From Kalmusia sp. IMI 367209 (Eukaryota > Ascomycota > Dothideomycetes > Pleosporales > Didymosphaeriaceae): a stretch of DNA of 64,000 nt. The notes under the pieces were generated by a model. That model was not told the origin of the DNA. It searched no databases and saw nothing but the letters and a program-made list of their open reading frames with translations. The stretch covers positions 930,001 through 994,000 of the forward strand of contig JAPEUQ010000010.1 of NCBI GenBank assembly GCA_027946365.1, in the 5' to 3' direction. This document shows positions 53,256 through 62,879 of the stretch, in pieces (position 1 is the stretch's first letter; every line of letters starts with the position of its first letter). Position numbers and translations under genes: made by a program.

Positions 53256-54850
53256 CTACGTCGTCTCCCTCTCCTCATTACTGATCACCTGCCCCAATAC
53301 CTCGCCCTCAACCATTGCCTCACCCGGGCCCTTTTCTACACGCTCCTGCTTCCCTACCAACTCTGTTCCCAAACTTATCCACCCTCTTACACTATTCCCA
53401 CCCTGGCTCAAAATCTTCTCGTCTTGCGGCACCCCACTTTCCAAGCCCTGGACATCATGTAATTCCATGTCAACTTTGCTGGTGGCAGCGACTTTGATGT
53501 CTGCGTTGCGGAGGGTTTGTAATATGGCACGTGTGTTGAGGCGTAGCACACGCTCAGGTTCTTTTGCGCCGAATACTTTGGTTGTCAGCCATGGGAACAA
53601 GACACCAAAGTCAGATTGAGAAAGATGCGCTGATGCGGTGGGGTAGAAGATGTGGGGACCTGGCTGATCTGGGTACTTGGCGCGGGTACCGGTAGGCTTT
53701 GCGATGATTTGTTTTGTGTCATTCAAGTTTGACGACCATTTGTAGAACGCCTCAGACAGAATTGAGAGGAGGGTTGAGCCGCCGGTTGGAGACTGGTAGC
53801 AAGGCATCGGCTTATTGCGTAGCCACGAAGTCGAAGGGCTCTGAATTGGGAGTGTCCAGAGATCGAGGAGCATGACGGGCGTAGCCGGAGTGATCTGGCG
53901 GAGGATGCTGGAGTTTTCAGAAGGCGCGAAAAGAGGCCTGTAGCTGTTTAATGCGGCATCGCGGTAGTAAACCGACTTTACGAATTGGACTGTTGTCGCG
54001 CCGCCGAACGAGTGTCCTGCGAAGCTCATCTTGCCCGGCTCGTGGACATCTAGAATCCGTGCAAACATGGTTAGCATATCCTTTCCCCCATTCTTCTTCT
54101 GATCCTGGACTACATTCTTCAACGGTACCCTCTCGTCGATCTTGAGCAATGCGTCATGGATCAGCCCTAGTTCCCATAGTCGTATCCGCAACTGTTCGTC
54201 CCTCGCCTCGTACACCTCTGTGGACGCTTTGTGTGGTACCTTCTTGTACTCTATCCTCTTCACTTTCTCTTTCTCGTCTGGCGTATGTACGAAGGAGACT
54301 GGGCAACTCCCGTCCCTGTGCTCAGGTGCGACTACCACAATACCATGACTTGCTAGCGAGCCACAAATATGTGAGTATGCGTTCCTCGATCCTCCAAGAC
54401 CGTGTGAGAAGATCATTACAGGCCAGCGTTTCGACTCGGTTGGTGGTTCAAGCACATCGGCATTATGGTGAACGGGTATCGTCACGTAATACAATAACTG
54501 CGGAAGCGTCCTATACCTTGTCAGTCCAGTCTCTTCGATTCTCTCCCAATCTACAATACATACGCAAACAAACCTGCCAACGCATTCCCCGCACCCAAAA
54601 ACCTTGCATAAGCGCTCACAACCTCTTTCTGAGGATTTGGTATCCATCTCACACCCTTCTGCTCGCTTTCTGGCCTTGCCGGGTAGAATAACCGAAAGGA
54701 GACTGTAGCCAAATTTGTACACGGACTGTCCGACTTTCCTGGACTCTCCAATTGACTCGTCGGGATTTCGACGTCCACACTCCCAACTTTATACGGTCCC
54801 GTATGCGCGGGAAACGAGGGGGTTGGATTCAGACTCTTGAGCCAAGTCAT
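53256..54850 (-). CDS. Platelet-activating-factor acetylhydrolase-like lipase (PLA2 group VII)
   Basis: Two exons, 54850-54564 and 54510-53256, about 513 aa. The intron uses donor GTATGT and acceptor TATAG; CTGACAAG five bases earlier is an equally in-phase alternative. The alpha/beta-hydrolase fold shows the oxyanion strand MIFSHGLGGSRNAYSHIC and the nucleophile elbow FAGHSFGGATTV (GxSxG). The family segments SHGIVVVAPEHRDGSCP and FRLFYPARPE are also present. Catalytic Asp and His are expected later (LDLW region and a C-terminal His), as in PAF-AH; the His cannot be assigned with certainty. No signal peptide is seen, so it is probably cytosolic or membrane-associated, hydrolysing short or oxidised sn-2 acyl chains of phospholipids. 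Confidence 0.88.
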
Positions 54851-55032
54851 ATTCGGTGGCGGTGCCCTACGAGGCAGACGAGCAAGAAGCGATCTAGAGA
54901 GCTGTGAGAGCGACAGCGTGGCTTCTCGTTGAACGCAAATTATTAACGGTGCCTAGTTTAATTCATATGGCTATAATGTCCAGAGTGACAAGTTCGACGG
55001 AGTTTCAAGAGGTATACCTACAGTAAGCTTAC
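54851..55032. other. Short intergenic stretch
   Basis: Promoter of the PAF-acetylhydrolase-like gene and possible 3' exon of the small membrane-protein candidate. Nothing firm. Confidence 0.35.
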
Positions 55033-55249
55033 ATGCAACGAGAAAGATAGAGATAAGAAAAACGAACGCGCTTGCAGTGACGAAATACGAAATAGGCGTG
55101 GGCGCCACTACTGCAGGAACATTGTCCGAGGGTACCGAGGGCACGCGACCACTGTGGCCAGCAGAACTTGGCGGACATATCTGCGATGGAGTAGTAGTGA
55201 CGTCGGCTGTTTGAGGCCATGTTTCGCGGGTGACCTGCTTGCGGCGAGC
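55033..55249 (-). CDS. Possible small single-pass membrane protein, internal exon
   Basis: Open frame bounded by an acceptor (CTAG, ends 55250) and a donor (GTAAGC at 55032). It reads a basic start (ARRKQVTRETWPQTAD), a Pro/Ser-rich stretch, and a convincing membrane span (PISYFVTASAFVFLISIFLV then AC). The frame differs from the longest ATG frame here, which is less protein-like. A short 3' exon could follow after AAACTAG near 54954. No starting ATG exon was found with confidence; a candidate lies near 55475. I do not recognise the protein. Confidence 0.25.
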
Positions 55250-55757
55250 CTAGCAAGATAATTCCATTGGAATGAAAGTAATGCTGGAAATTCACAACCT
55301 TCGGCGGAAAAGACGAGGCTAGTGGCGAGCGCTGGTGAGGCTCGAAGCTGAAAGGCCCGAGAACAGTGTCGTGTGTGCGATCGGCGTTGCCGTGGACCCT
55401 GGTGCGCTATGACGTTATGTCACTAAACACTCTTGGAAGAGCCGAGGTCCTGAATGAAGCGCTACGCTTCATGGGTTCAGCTCAATGAGGACCAGATGAA
55501 AACGATAATGTAAAGTATAGATGCTGCGAATTGTTGCATACAACTAAGCCAGTGATGGAATTTATGAGCTAGCAGTGAAGAACTTTAGTTAGAAAATCCT
55601 GGCGAGATAGTACACTGGCCATCGAATAAGCACTGATTATGAATTAATTATATACTACTGTCTTTCAAGCGTCTAAGAGACTACGACAAGAACCAAGGGT
55701 ATGCTACTCCAAAATTAATGCACCAATCCTACTCAGATATCCGTGGCTCACCATGCA
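55250..55757. other. Intergenic region
   Basis: About 500 bp, AT-rich around 55620-55700; 3' flank of the Rab gene on the right. Nothing recognised. Confidence 0.4.
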
Positions 55758-56744
55758 TCAAAACATTTCGCCTTTTGACGCACCTCGTTCCCTTCTTAGC
55801 AACACCCTCCTCCGCCCAGAACTCCCACTCAACCTAAACACCTCTTCCCACTCCCTCAACTGCCCCCGCCGCCCCCTCTCTCTACCACTCCTCACACTCC
55901 CACCGTCATCTAATCCCCAGCCCCCAATATCACCATACTGTATCCCGCTCTGTGGGTCATCAGGATCGATTTCCCCAAGCTCAATCTTGGTCAGAATCAT
56001 CCTTGCCAACCGATTGAACAGTTCATCTACATTCTCGCCTGAGAGAGCAGACACTTCAACGGCGACAGGGATTCCATTCGTGCCAGCCCAGCGCGAGGCT
56101 GCGTCAAAGGGAACTTCGCGGCCATCGGGGGCGTAAGTGGCTTTGGTGTGGTTGGGGGGGTACCGGGGAGGAGTGCGACGAGGGTGGGAGGGAAGAGGTG
56201 GAACTAGCATAACTGCTGCCGTAGGTACCCCCTCCTTCACTTGAAGAGCCTCCTATTGTCCCACCGCCTCCCTCCGCTACATCCATTTTATTGCCTGCTA
56301 GCACAATCGTGCAGTCTGGGCTCGCCAGTGCGCGTACATCCTCCAAGAACGTCCTGAGCCCCTCGAAGCTGCGCCAACTGCTCACGTCGTAGACTAATAT
56401 GGCGCCGGCAGCGCCGCGATAGTATGAGCGCGAAACTGAGCGAAATCGCTCCGTGCCCGCTGTATCCCAGAGCTGGAGCTTTATGCGTTTGCGAGGGCCG
56501 CGGGAGGGATCGCGGGGTTGTATGTGTACTATTTTGCTCGCAAACTCGACTCCGATGGTTTGGCTAGAGAGAATCTTCCATGAGGAGTTTATGAAGCGAT
56601 GGAGCATGCATGATCTAGAATACCAATCTATTAGTACACTATATAAAGGGAGGAGAGGGTCTAGGAACAGGACAAGAGGAGAGACACGTACTTCCCAGAG
56701 CCGCTTGGCCCCAGCAGTATAACTTTCGCGAGGTAGTCATACAT
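55758..56744 (-). CDS. Rab-family small GTPase (Rab4-like) with Ser-rich insertion and frame break
   Basis: Exon 1 56744-56692 (MYDYLAKVILLGPSGSG) joins exon 2 at 56614 to complete the P-loop GPSGSGKS. Then switch I (SSQTIGVEFASKIV), DTAGTERFRSVSRSYYRG (DTAGxE, switch II), GNKMD (base recognition) and SALSG (SAK-like G5) follow. Between G4 and G5 sits a Gly/Ser-rich insertion, common in filamentous fungal Rab4 homologues. The frame changes inside this insertion. One surplus base in the C7 run (plus-strand G7 at 56154-56160) explains it and gives about 302 aa; an 88-nt intron (GTACCT...CCAAAG) would also restore phase. The C-terminus is Arg-rich and lacks a CC or CxC prenylation end (ends GASKGEMF), which is unusual for a Rab. 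Likely role: endosomal recycling, inferred. Confidence 0.8.
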
Positions 56745-57896
56745 GCTGCCCAGCTCCTACATTGCTTAGCACCTTCTTTCATATGCGCTCGTATCCCGTA
56801 CCTACTCTAGCCGTCTCCTCGCCGCTCCGACTCGACGCATTGCTTTCTTTCCGGGGCCGGCCCATGCTATATTACGTGCTGAGACGACCGCAGAGGGTGT
56901 AAGGAACCGATATCGGTAAGGAAGTCGCTATGCGCTAATTGAAGATTACTCGAGGACCATGGGTGGCGGACGGTAGGCGTGCCGCAACGGGCGGCGTTTA
57001 CTGTGGTGTTGTGTTGTTCAAAGCTTGGCCCTGAGCTCTTATCGATGCGCCATGACAGCTATCAAGGTTACAGGTCATCTGGACTTGACTTAAGCGAGGC
57101 TGGACTTGACCTTTCCTATATAAGAAAACCAAGTTTAAACCATTATTTTGAACAAGTTTGAAACATATTCTAGAGATTATTTTGTAAACTATTTCTGAAT
57201 TTTTACATTCTAGGATCAGGGTCAGTTCAGCTTAGAGTTGAAAGAGTTAGAATATAGGAGGAGGGCTATAGAATACTTTCAAAAATCATATACTTATTTG
57301 GGTTTACGGTCAAGTCAACCAAGGTAGAACTCAAGTCAGGTTGACTTGTCGCCAGACAGCTATCGGAACGCGAGCGAACCGTGGTTGGTCTCTGTCACGC
57401 AGCGGTGGCCAACATGCATGGTATTCGCTTTGGTAGAAACACTGGCAGGAACTTGAGATAGACGCAGGGGAGTTGCCTCAGTAAGGAATAGCACCTGTGC
57501 CGGTCACGTAGTATCATTACCTGCGATCAGCATTTGGGTCATATGAGTTGGCGAGTCATTCAAACGCAAATGTGAGACTTCGGAATCTCGATCCAATGCC
57601 CCACAGCTGATTGTGCGTGTATTCAAGCGGAACATCGTGATAAGTCGTCAATAGTAGCATTACACTTATGAAGTACCTACAACAGAGTGCTAGAAAGATA
57701 TACAAGGGACTATTGGCGCCGGCGTGTGGTATATCGGGCTAAAGAAGGAATGAAAACTGCATATCGCTGAACGCGTTCCAGATGCACCAAGCACCATTTG
57801 CTGTAGAAAGGACGCGCCTGACGCCTTGTGATCAAAATCAAAACCATAAGCTCAAGCACCACCCATCCCTAGGTTGTGGTATCTCTGAAAGGAAAT
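56745..57896. other. Gene-free region containing a MITE-like element
   Basis: About 1.15 kb between the Rab start and the RING gene 3' end. It contains the element at 57054-57364; otherwise nothing recognised. Confidence 0.5.
57054..57364. mobile_element. MITE-like element with inverted ends and 10-bp flanking direct repeat
   Basis: GACAGCTATC occurs at 57054-57063 and again at 57355-57364, like a 10-bp target duplication. Just inside, 57070-57111 and the reverse complement of 57308-57349 match at 29 of 42 positions without gaps by my count. Each arm carries the word GACTTGA twice, 22 bases apart. The interior (about 57112-57300) is AT-rich and non-coding. A 9-11-bp duplication is typical of Mutator-like transposons, so a small non-autonomous MULE derivative fits. 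No transposase is in the window. Confidence 0.55.
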
Positions 57897-60095
57897 TTAT
57901 CTAAAACCAGGAAATATTTTGTGCAACCCGCGCTTCCAACGAGACCGAGGTTGTTCCTCCTCTTCTGCATCAGCAGGCATGTTTCGATTCCCGAGGAGTG
58001 TGAGCGCTCGTTGTCGGGCCCATTCTCTTCGTTGTTGGGTGTGATGAGCGGGAGGCTCCGGGCATCCTTCAGGGGTATTCCCGTGTGTAGGTTCCGGTGC
58101 TGTAATTATTTCTTGTGATACAGTCCCGTTGGCAGCTGACTCCGCGACAGGGATAGTAGTTGCAGTCGACGTCATTTCAATCTCGGATGGCCGTGGCTGC
58201 TGCGTCGGCGCACTGAAGATTCTGCGACCACCAGAAGCACCACCTACTCGCGCCCGTAAAGAATCATATGCTCCGGGAAGACGTGCTATAAGGTTACCGG
58301 GGCCAGGTATCTGGCCAGATTCGTTGTGTGCACGCCTACTGCTGATTATACGTTCTCGCCTGACCATTACATTCGTGATTCTTGCCGGACAGTACCCAGG
58401 CGGCAAGACGCTTTCTATATGACAACGATATGTCAGTAATTACGCAAAGGGTGGATAGATAGCGAAGGACGAAGAGTAATCTGAGCAACTACACAATTCA
58501 TGACGAGAAAGCACTTACGCTTGCATATAGGGCACAAGCTACTATTATTGAGCAGGAAAGGGTCGATGCAGTCGACATGAAATATATGACGGCAAGGCAA
58601 CTCTCTGACCTGCGACTCATTATGCTCAAAGTCGTCCAGGCAGATCGGACAAGTAGATTGTGAGAAAATTGCGGAAGCCCGAGTTGCTGCAGGCATGTCT
58701 GGAGCAGACGAACGTCGACTAAGCGGGTTGGATTTTTCTGTAGTGGCAGGATGCAGAAGGTTGGTAGCTCCAGTGGAAGGCTGATTGATGTCTTTTTCTG
58801 AATCTTCCGGCTCACCGAGGTAGGCGTAGACAGGAAGCTTCATCAAGTAGTCTTCGGGTACAGTAAGGCGTTTGACACCGAGAGCTTCCAGGTCTACCTC
58901 GCCGTTTATGACACGTTGGCGCAGCGCATTGCGCCGCCTTCTTTGCACAACATGCATACAAAGAGAGGTTGCGCCAATAATCAAGATAAGAAGGCCCAGG
59001 ACTATGACTAGAAAGACCCACAAACTAGGGAGTTGGGTGCCAGAGTCTAGCCGTGTTAAACATCATGATTACGAGAAGTGGAGCGGACGTACCGGCAGTG
59101 ACCTTTGCCCATAGTCGAATATAATCCGTCGAATCGTACTTATCCTTGAGTGCATCTCCGTAAGGGGCAGTAGATACGTTGCCCGAATATAGGCTCAATT
59201 GATGGGCGACAACAGCGCCACTCGCGGGAGGGATAGCATAAGTAGGAAATTGATTAGCAAATTGCCAACCACCACCATCGCCCAGTGCCCAGGCTACGTT
59301 ATTCGTCTCGGGAGGCAGATCGGTCGAATTGCCAGGCTTGTAAACGATGAATGCTTTGACCGGCTCCGCTCGGGCAGTTGCAAAATACTCTAGCATGCAT
59401 TTTGGAGAATACCACGGCGCAACCGCAATGAGAGCATAACCAGCATCCAGTGGGAGATCGCTCAAGCGTGTAGCATTTTTTGCAACGTACTGCTTCTCCG
59501 TATTCCTGCAGTCGTCTGTCTGTAAGTCGGGCACGTAGAGAATGCCATAGGGGTCATCTCCGCGCTCAACGCCCTTTGAGGACAGCGTTTGTATGTTGTT
59601 GGTTATCGGATATTGAAACGATTCGTTCAGCTGTAGTTCATAGTCTATGAGTTCGTGGTTCGGAACGATGCGGAGAAGGTTCTCGGATGAGCGTACAGAA
59701 AGTGGGTCGAAGTGGTCATCTTCGTGCTCGGTCAGGTACGGATCAGGGAAGTCAATGGTGATGATGTTGATGCTGTCGGCGCCTATGCAGTACTTTCAGT
59801 AAGAGGCTGAGGTTCCGGGTGCGCGGCGTTGGGATTGAGGGGGTGACGTACTCATGGCGGCGATGCAACAATCAAGGAAGGATCAAAGGGGTGCGGTTGC
59901 GCGCGGCAAGATCACTGTACATAGCGGGGGGTTAGGAAGTGCATAGCCTTCAGGACATTGCAGCACAAGCGAGAGCAAAGCGAGGCGTTGTAGAAGAGGT
60001 GGCGATGAGAGAGGCGGCGGCGAGAGCTGGATTATGCGGGTTATGCGGAGGCTGGAGGGGCCGGGTGGATTGGCGCCGGGGTTGCCGCCGAGCAT
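57897..60095 (-). CDS. PA-TM-RING E3 ubiquitin ligase
   Basis: Exons: 60095-59921 (uncertain), 59782-59093, 59046-58519, 58414-57897; about 636 aa. The lumenal part contains a PA-like region (DDPYGILYVPD, ALIAVAPWYSPKCMLEYF, VKAFIVYKPGN). A membrane span (SLWVFLVIVLGLLILIIGAT) and a basic stop-transfer (VVQRRRRN) follow. The RING-H2 domain is CPICLDDF...LPCRHIFHVDCIDPF...CPICK, with all eight ligands; an intron falls right after its last CPIC. The cytosolic tail is basic. Such proteins sit in endosome, vacuole or Golgi membranes and ubiquitylate membrane cargo. The 5' end is ambiguous. Joining 60095-59921 gives a plausible signal sequence (LQRLALLSLVLQCPEGYA). Otherwise the start is ATG 59855 with a coding exon of only four bases (579 aa, no signal peptide). 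Confidence 0.83.
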
Positions 60096-60536
60096 GCAGG
60101 AAAGCTTAGCAAAAAGCTTATCTTAGTGGACCAAATGATGCATTGTGTTCGTCTACGTGCGTTGGTCTGGCTCAAGCGGACGTTGCATGTATGTCTTGGT
60201 TTTCCACAAGGACGCTCAAGCGGCGAGGGTATATCTGGTAATTGTTGCGCGGATTGCACCTGCCTGGCTCTTAAGCTCGCGCCTGCCATCTCTGCCAATG
60301 CGGTTAGCTCTTGGCGCTCGCTATTTCCCGCAGGCGGCATCGCGAACAGCAGCCCACCGACGTCCCGCACGCCAGTGCTGTCCTGCAGGCCGAGCGCACT
60401 TCTCGTCCCTCCATACTACCCACGCAACGCTGCCATCAGTCCTCCGTGCAGCCCCCGTCATCAGCCACCGACAGCGCCCTACGCCGGCCGCGTCGCCCAC
60501 TACATTCCACACGTCGCGGAGCGCTAGCACAGCAAC
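60096..60536. promoter_or_regulatory. Divergent promoter of the RING gene and ngg1
   Basis: About 440 bp, GC-rich, between outward-reading starts. Overlapping frames are low-complexity Arg/Pro/Ala and not called. Confidence 0.45.
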
Positions 60537-62629
60537 ATGTCGAAGAACACAAGCAGCAAGGGCAAAGCAAAGCCAGGCTCGAAGCCTTCAGGCGCACCCC
60601 GAAGCCGCAATACTACACCCCTACCCAACGTGCGAAATTCTGTGGAGCCGTCGTCGGCGACTTCGTACTTCCGGGCAAACTTGACTGCCTTGTCCAAGAA
60701 ATGCGATGTGACCATCGAAGATATTCTAGACAGGCCCGGCGGCAACTCCCAGTCGACACAACCGGTGCCGTCGAGCGCCTTGCTGATTAGCATGAGGGAG
60801 TCGATAGAGAGCAAAGTGCTAGGCAATGTACAAAGGCGATGCGACGTCTCCAACAGCGCGCTCCGGGAGCTTCAGGCGCTCAAGAAGAACCGCCCTTCGC
60901 ACGATCGAGACAAGGACCGCATGCCCGACAAGGACGCAGAAGAGCGCAAACACAAGCTGAAGAAGATCAAGAAGGCGGCTGCTGAGGACGAGCGGCCCCT
61001 TGCAGTAGGTGCCCACGGCGTGGCGCGACAAGACGGCGTCGACGTCCATAAAGGTGAGCCCCCTCATTTGTTCCACCGATTGGCCCCATGCTGTACTTTT
61101 CGCTACAGTCCAAGACCCCGCTATGGTCGAAGTCAGTTCAATTCTTCCAATCAATTTCCCTGAAGACACCACCACATTTGCTATGTCTACTCTCACCTGG
61201 AGCAATCGAGAACCGTAGCCGCCACGGAACACTTTTCTGATGCTCTCTGCAGACAATTCTTCCACTTTATCTTCACCCACCTCCCAGGCAGCACCATCAG
61301 CTGCTGGTATAGGTGCAGCCGATGCGCCTTCACCCAGCAATTCCGATGCCTCCCACCAGCCGCCTCCAGCTCCTTCGATACCACAGTTCCAGACCTTCGG
61401 TCCTGATCCGTCCAAATTCGACGATCCCACGATCTATCACATTCGAGACGTTACTCCAGGCATGACCGAGGAAGAGATCAAGGAGATCTATAGCGTTGCT
61501 GATTATCCCGAAAGTGATTTGAAGAAGCTCACCCCCGGCACCCCTCCTGACAAAGACTTCTCCAACGCAAAGCCTGCATCGCAAGTCAATGCAGGCGTCT
61601 TTGCAAATTATGTCGAGCCGTATATCCGACTTTTGACAGAGGAGGATATGGCTTTCTTGAGGGAGCGGGGAGATCGTCTTGGCCCATTTGTGCTTCCACG
61701 GCGTGGGGCAAGACATTACAAAGAAATTTGGGCAGATGAAGATGGCCAGATGTACGCTGAAACAAACGAACGTCTGCCACCGAACGAAGCACGCGGCTCT
61801 TATGAAAACATGACCGACGATTTTTTAACGACGGAGGAGATTTCGACTGGGCCCTTGTTGTCTCGACTGCTCGCTACGCTGCGACCCGAGGGGACGGGGC
61901 AGTTCAAGCAACTCCAACGACCCAAACGGCGTCAATGGGGATGCTATGGATATTGACGAGGGCGCTGGAGCACCAGCCGATACCAGCAACGAAAATTCTC
62001 TGCCTGCCGCAACGCAACTGTCTGAGCTTGTACAGCAAGGCTGGAAAGCGCCGCCCGTGAGCGGTCGAACAGATTATGCTTCACTCAATGAACGCGTTCT
62101 TATGGAGCTAAAACACTATGGCATGATCTCCGAAGCAGACACCGAAGCAACAACCTATGACTACGACTCTCATTTCGACGACGAGATCGCCGCCCGCCTT
62201 CGCGTCCTCCAAGACGAACTTCGAAAGCAATCTATCATTAATGGCGCGCGGAAACAGCGCTTACTCGACCTCACTCAGGAAAGGGTCGCACAACAGGAAT
62301 ACAATACCATCGCCGATGACCTTGACAGCCAGCTTAATCAAGCCTACCTAAAGCGAAATCGCAACATTGGCAAGGGCAAGAAACAGACTAAGCGTCCTGG
62401 CGGTGCAGGTGGCGGATCGCATGCTGTTCCCACTGGTGTTACGAGGCCTGGTGTTGGTGAGCCGATCAGGACGCTTATGGAGAGAAAGAGTCAGTGGAAT
62501 ACGACGATTGGGCCCGTAGTCAATTATGGAAAGACCGGGCTGCCGGAGGATACTATCTTCGCTGAGGATGTGATGAAAGAGTTGGAGAACAAGGAAGTGG
62601 AGATCTGGAACACTGAGGCTGATGAATAA
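60537..62629 (+). CDS. ngg1: SAGA/ADA complex subunit Ngg1 (Ada3), single-base frame break
   Basis: Exon 1 60537-61053 joins exon 2 at 61253 (AAA G|AC AAT). The N-terminal region ([20 protein letters not shown], then [11 protein letters not shown]) is as in fungal Ngg1. The centre reads [20 protein letters not shown] and [20 protein letters not shown]. The C-terminal Ada3 domain is [29 protein letters not shown], then [20 protein letters not shown]. Ngg1/Ada3 links Gcn5 and Ada2 in the histone acetyltransferase module of SAGA. The two halves are in different frames: the change falls at GAGGGGACGGGG (G4 runs 61890-61893 and 61896-61899). Removing one G leads without a stop into [20 protein letters not shown] and gives 630 aa. 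No splice signals there could explain the shift, so a surplus base in the assembly is likely. Confidence 0.88.
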
Positions 62630-62879
62630 GGGTCATGTTTCGGCTAGCCTGGGTGTTTGGATAGGCGCTTTGGTCATGCAGGCGTATCAGGGCATCAGAC
62701 GGCGTTTCTGGACTAGGATTCTTGGATAGCACGAGGGTCTGCGCACGCAAACGTGTATTGGGCACAGAAAACGAGGGGCCTTGGATGCGCAGATAAGTAT
62801 TCAGTTGTACAGTCGCACTTGCTATTCTAGTAGGAGTATTATCTTTCCAGTGCATGGTACATATACATATTTCAAAACT
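62630..62879. other. Short convergent intergenic region
   Basis: About 250 bp of 3' UTR shared by ngg1 and the epoxide hydrolase gene. Nothing else seen. Confidence 0.5.
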
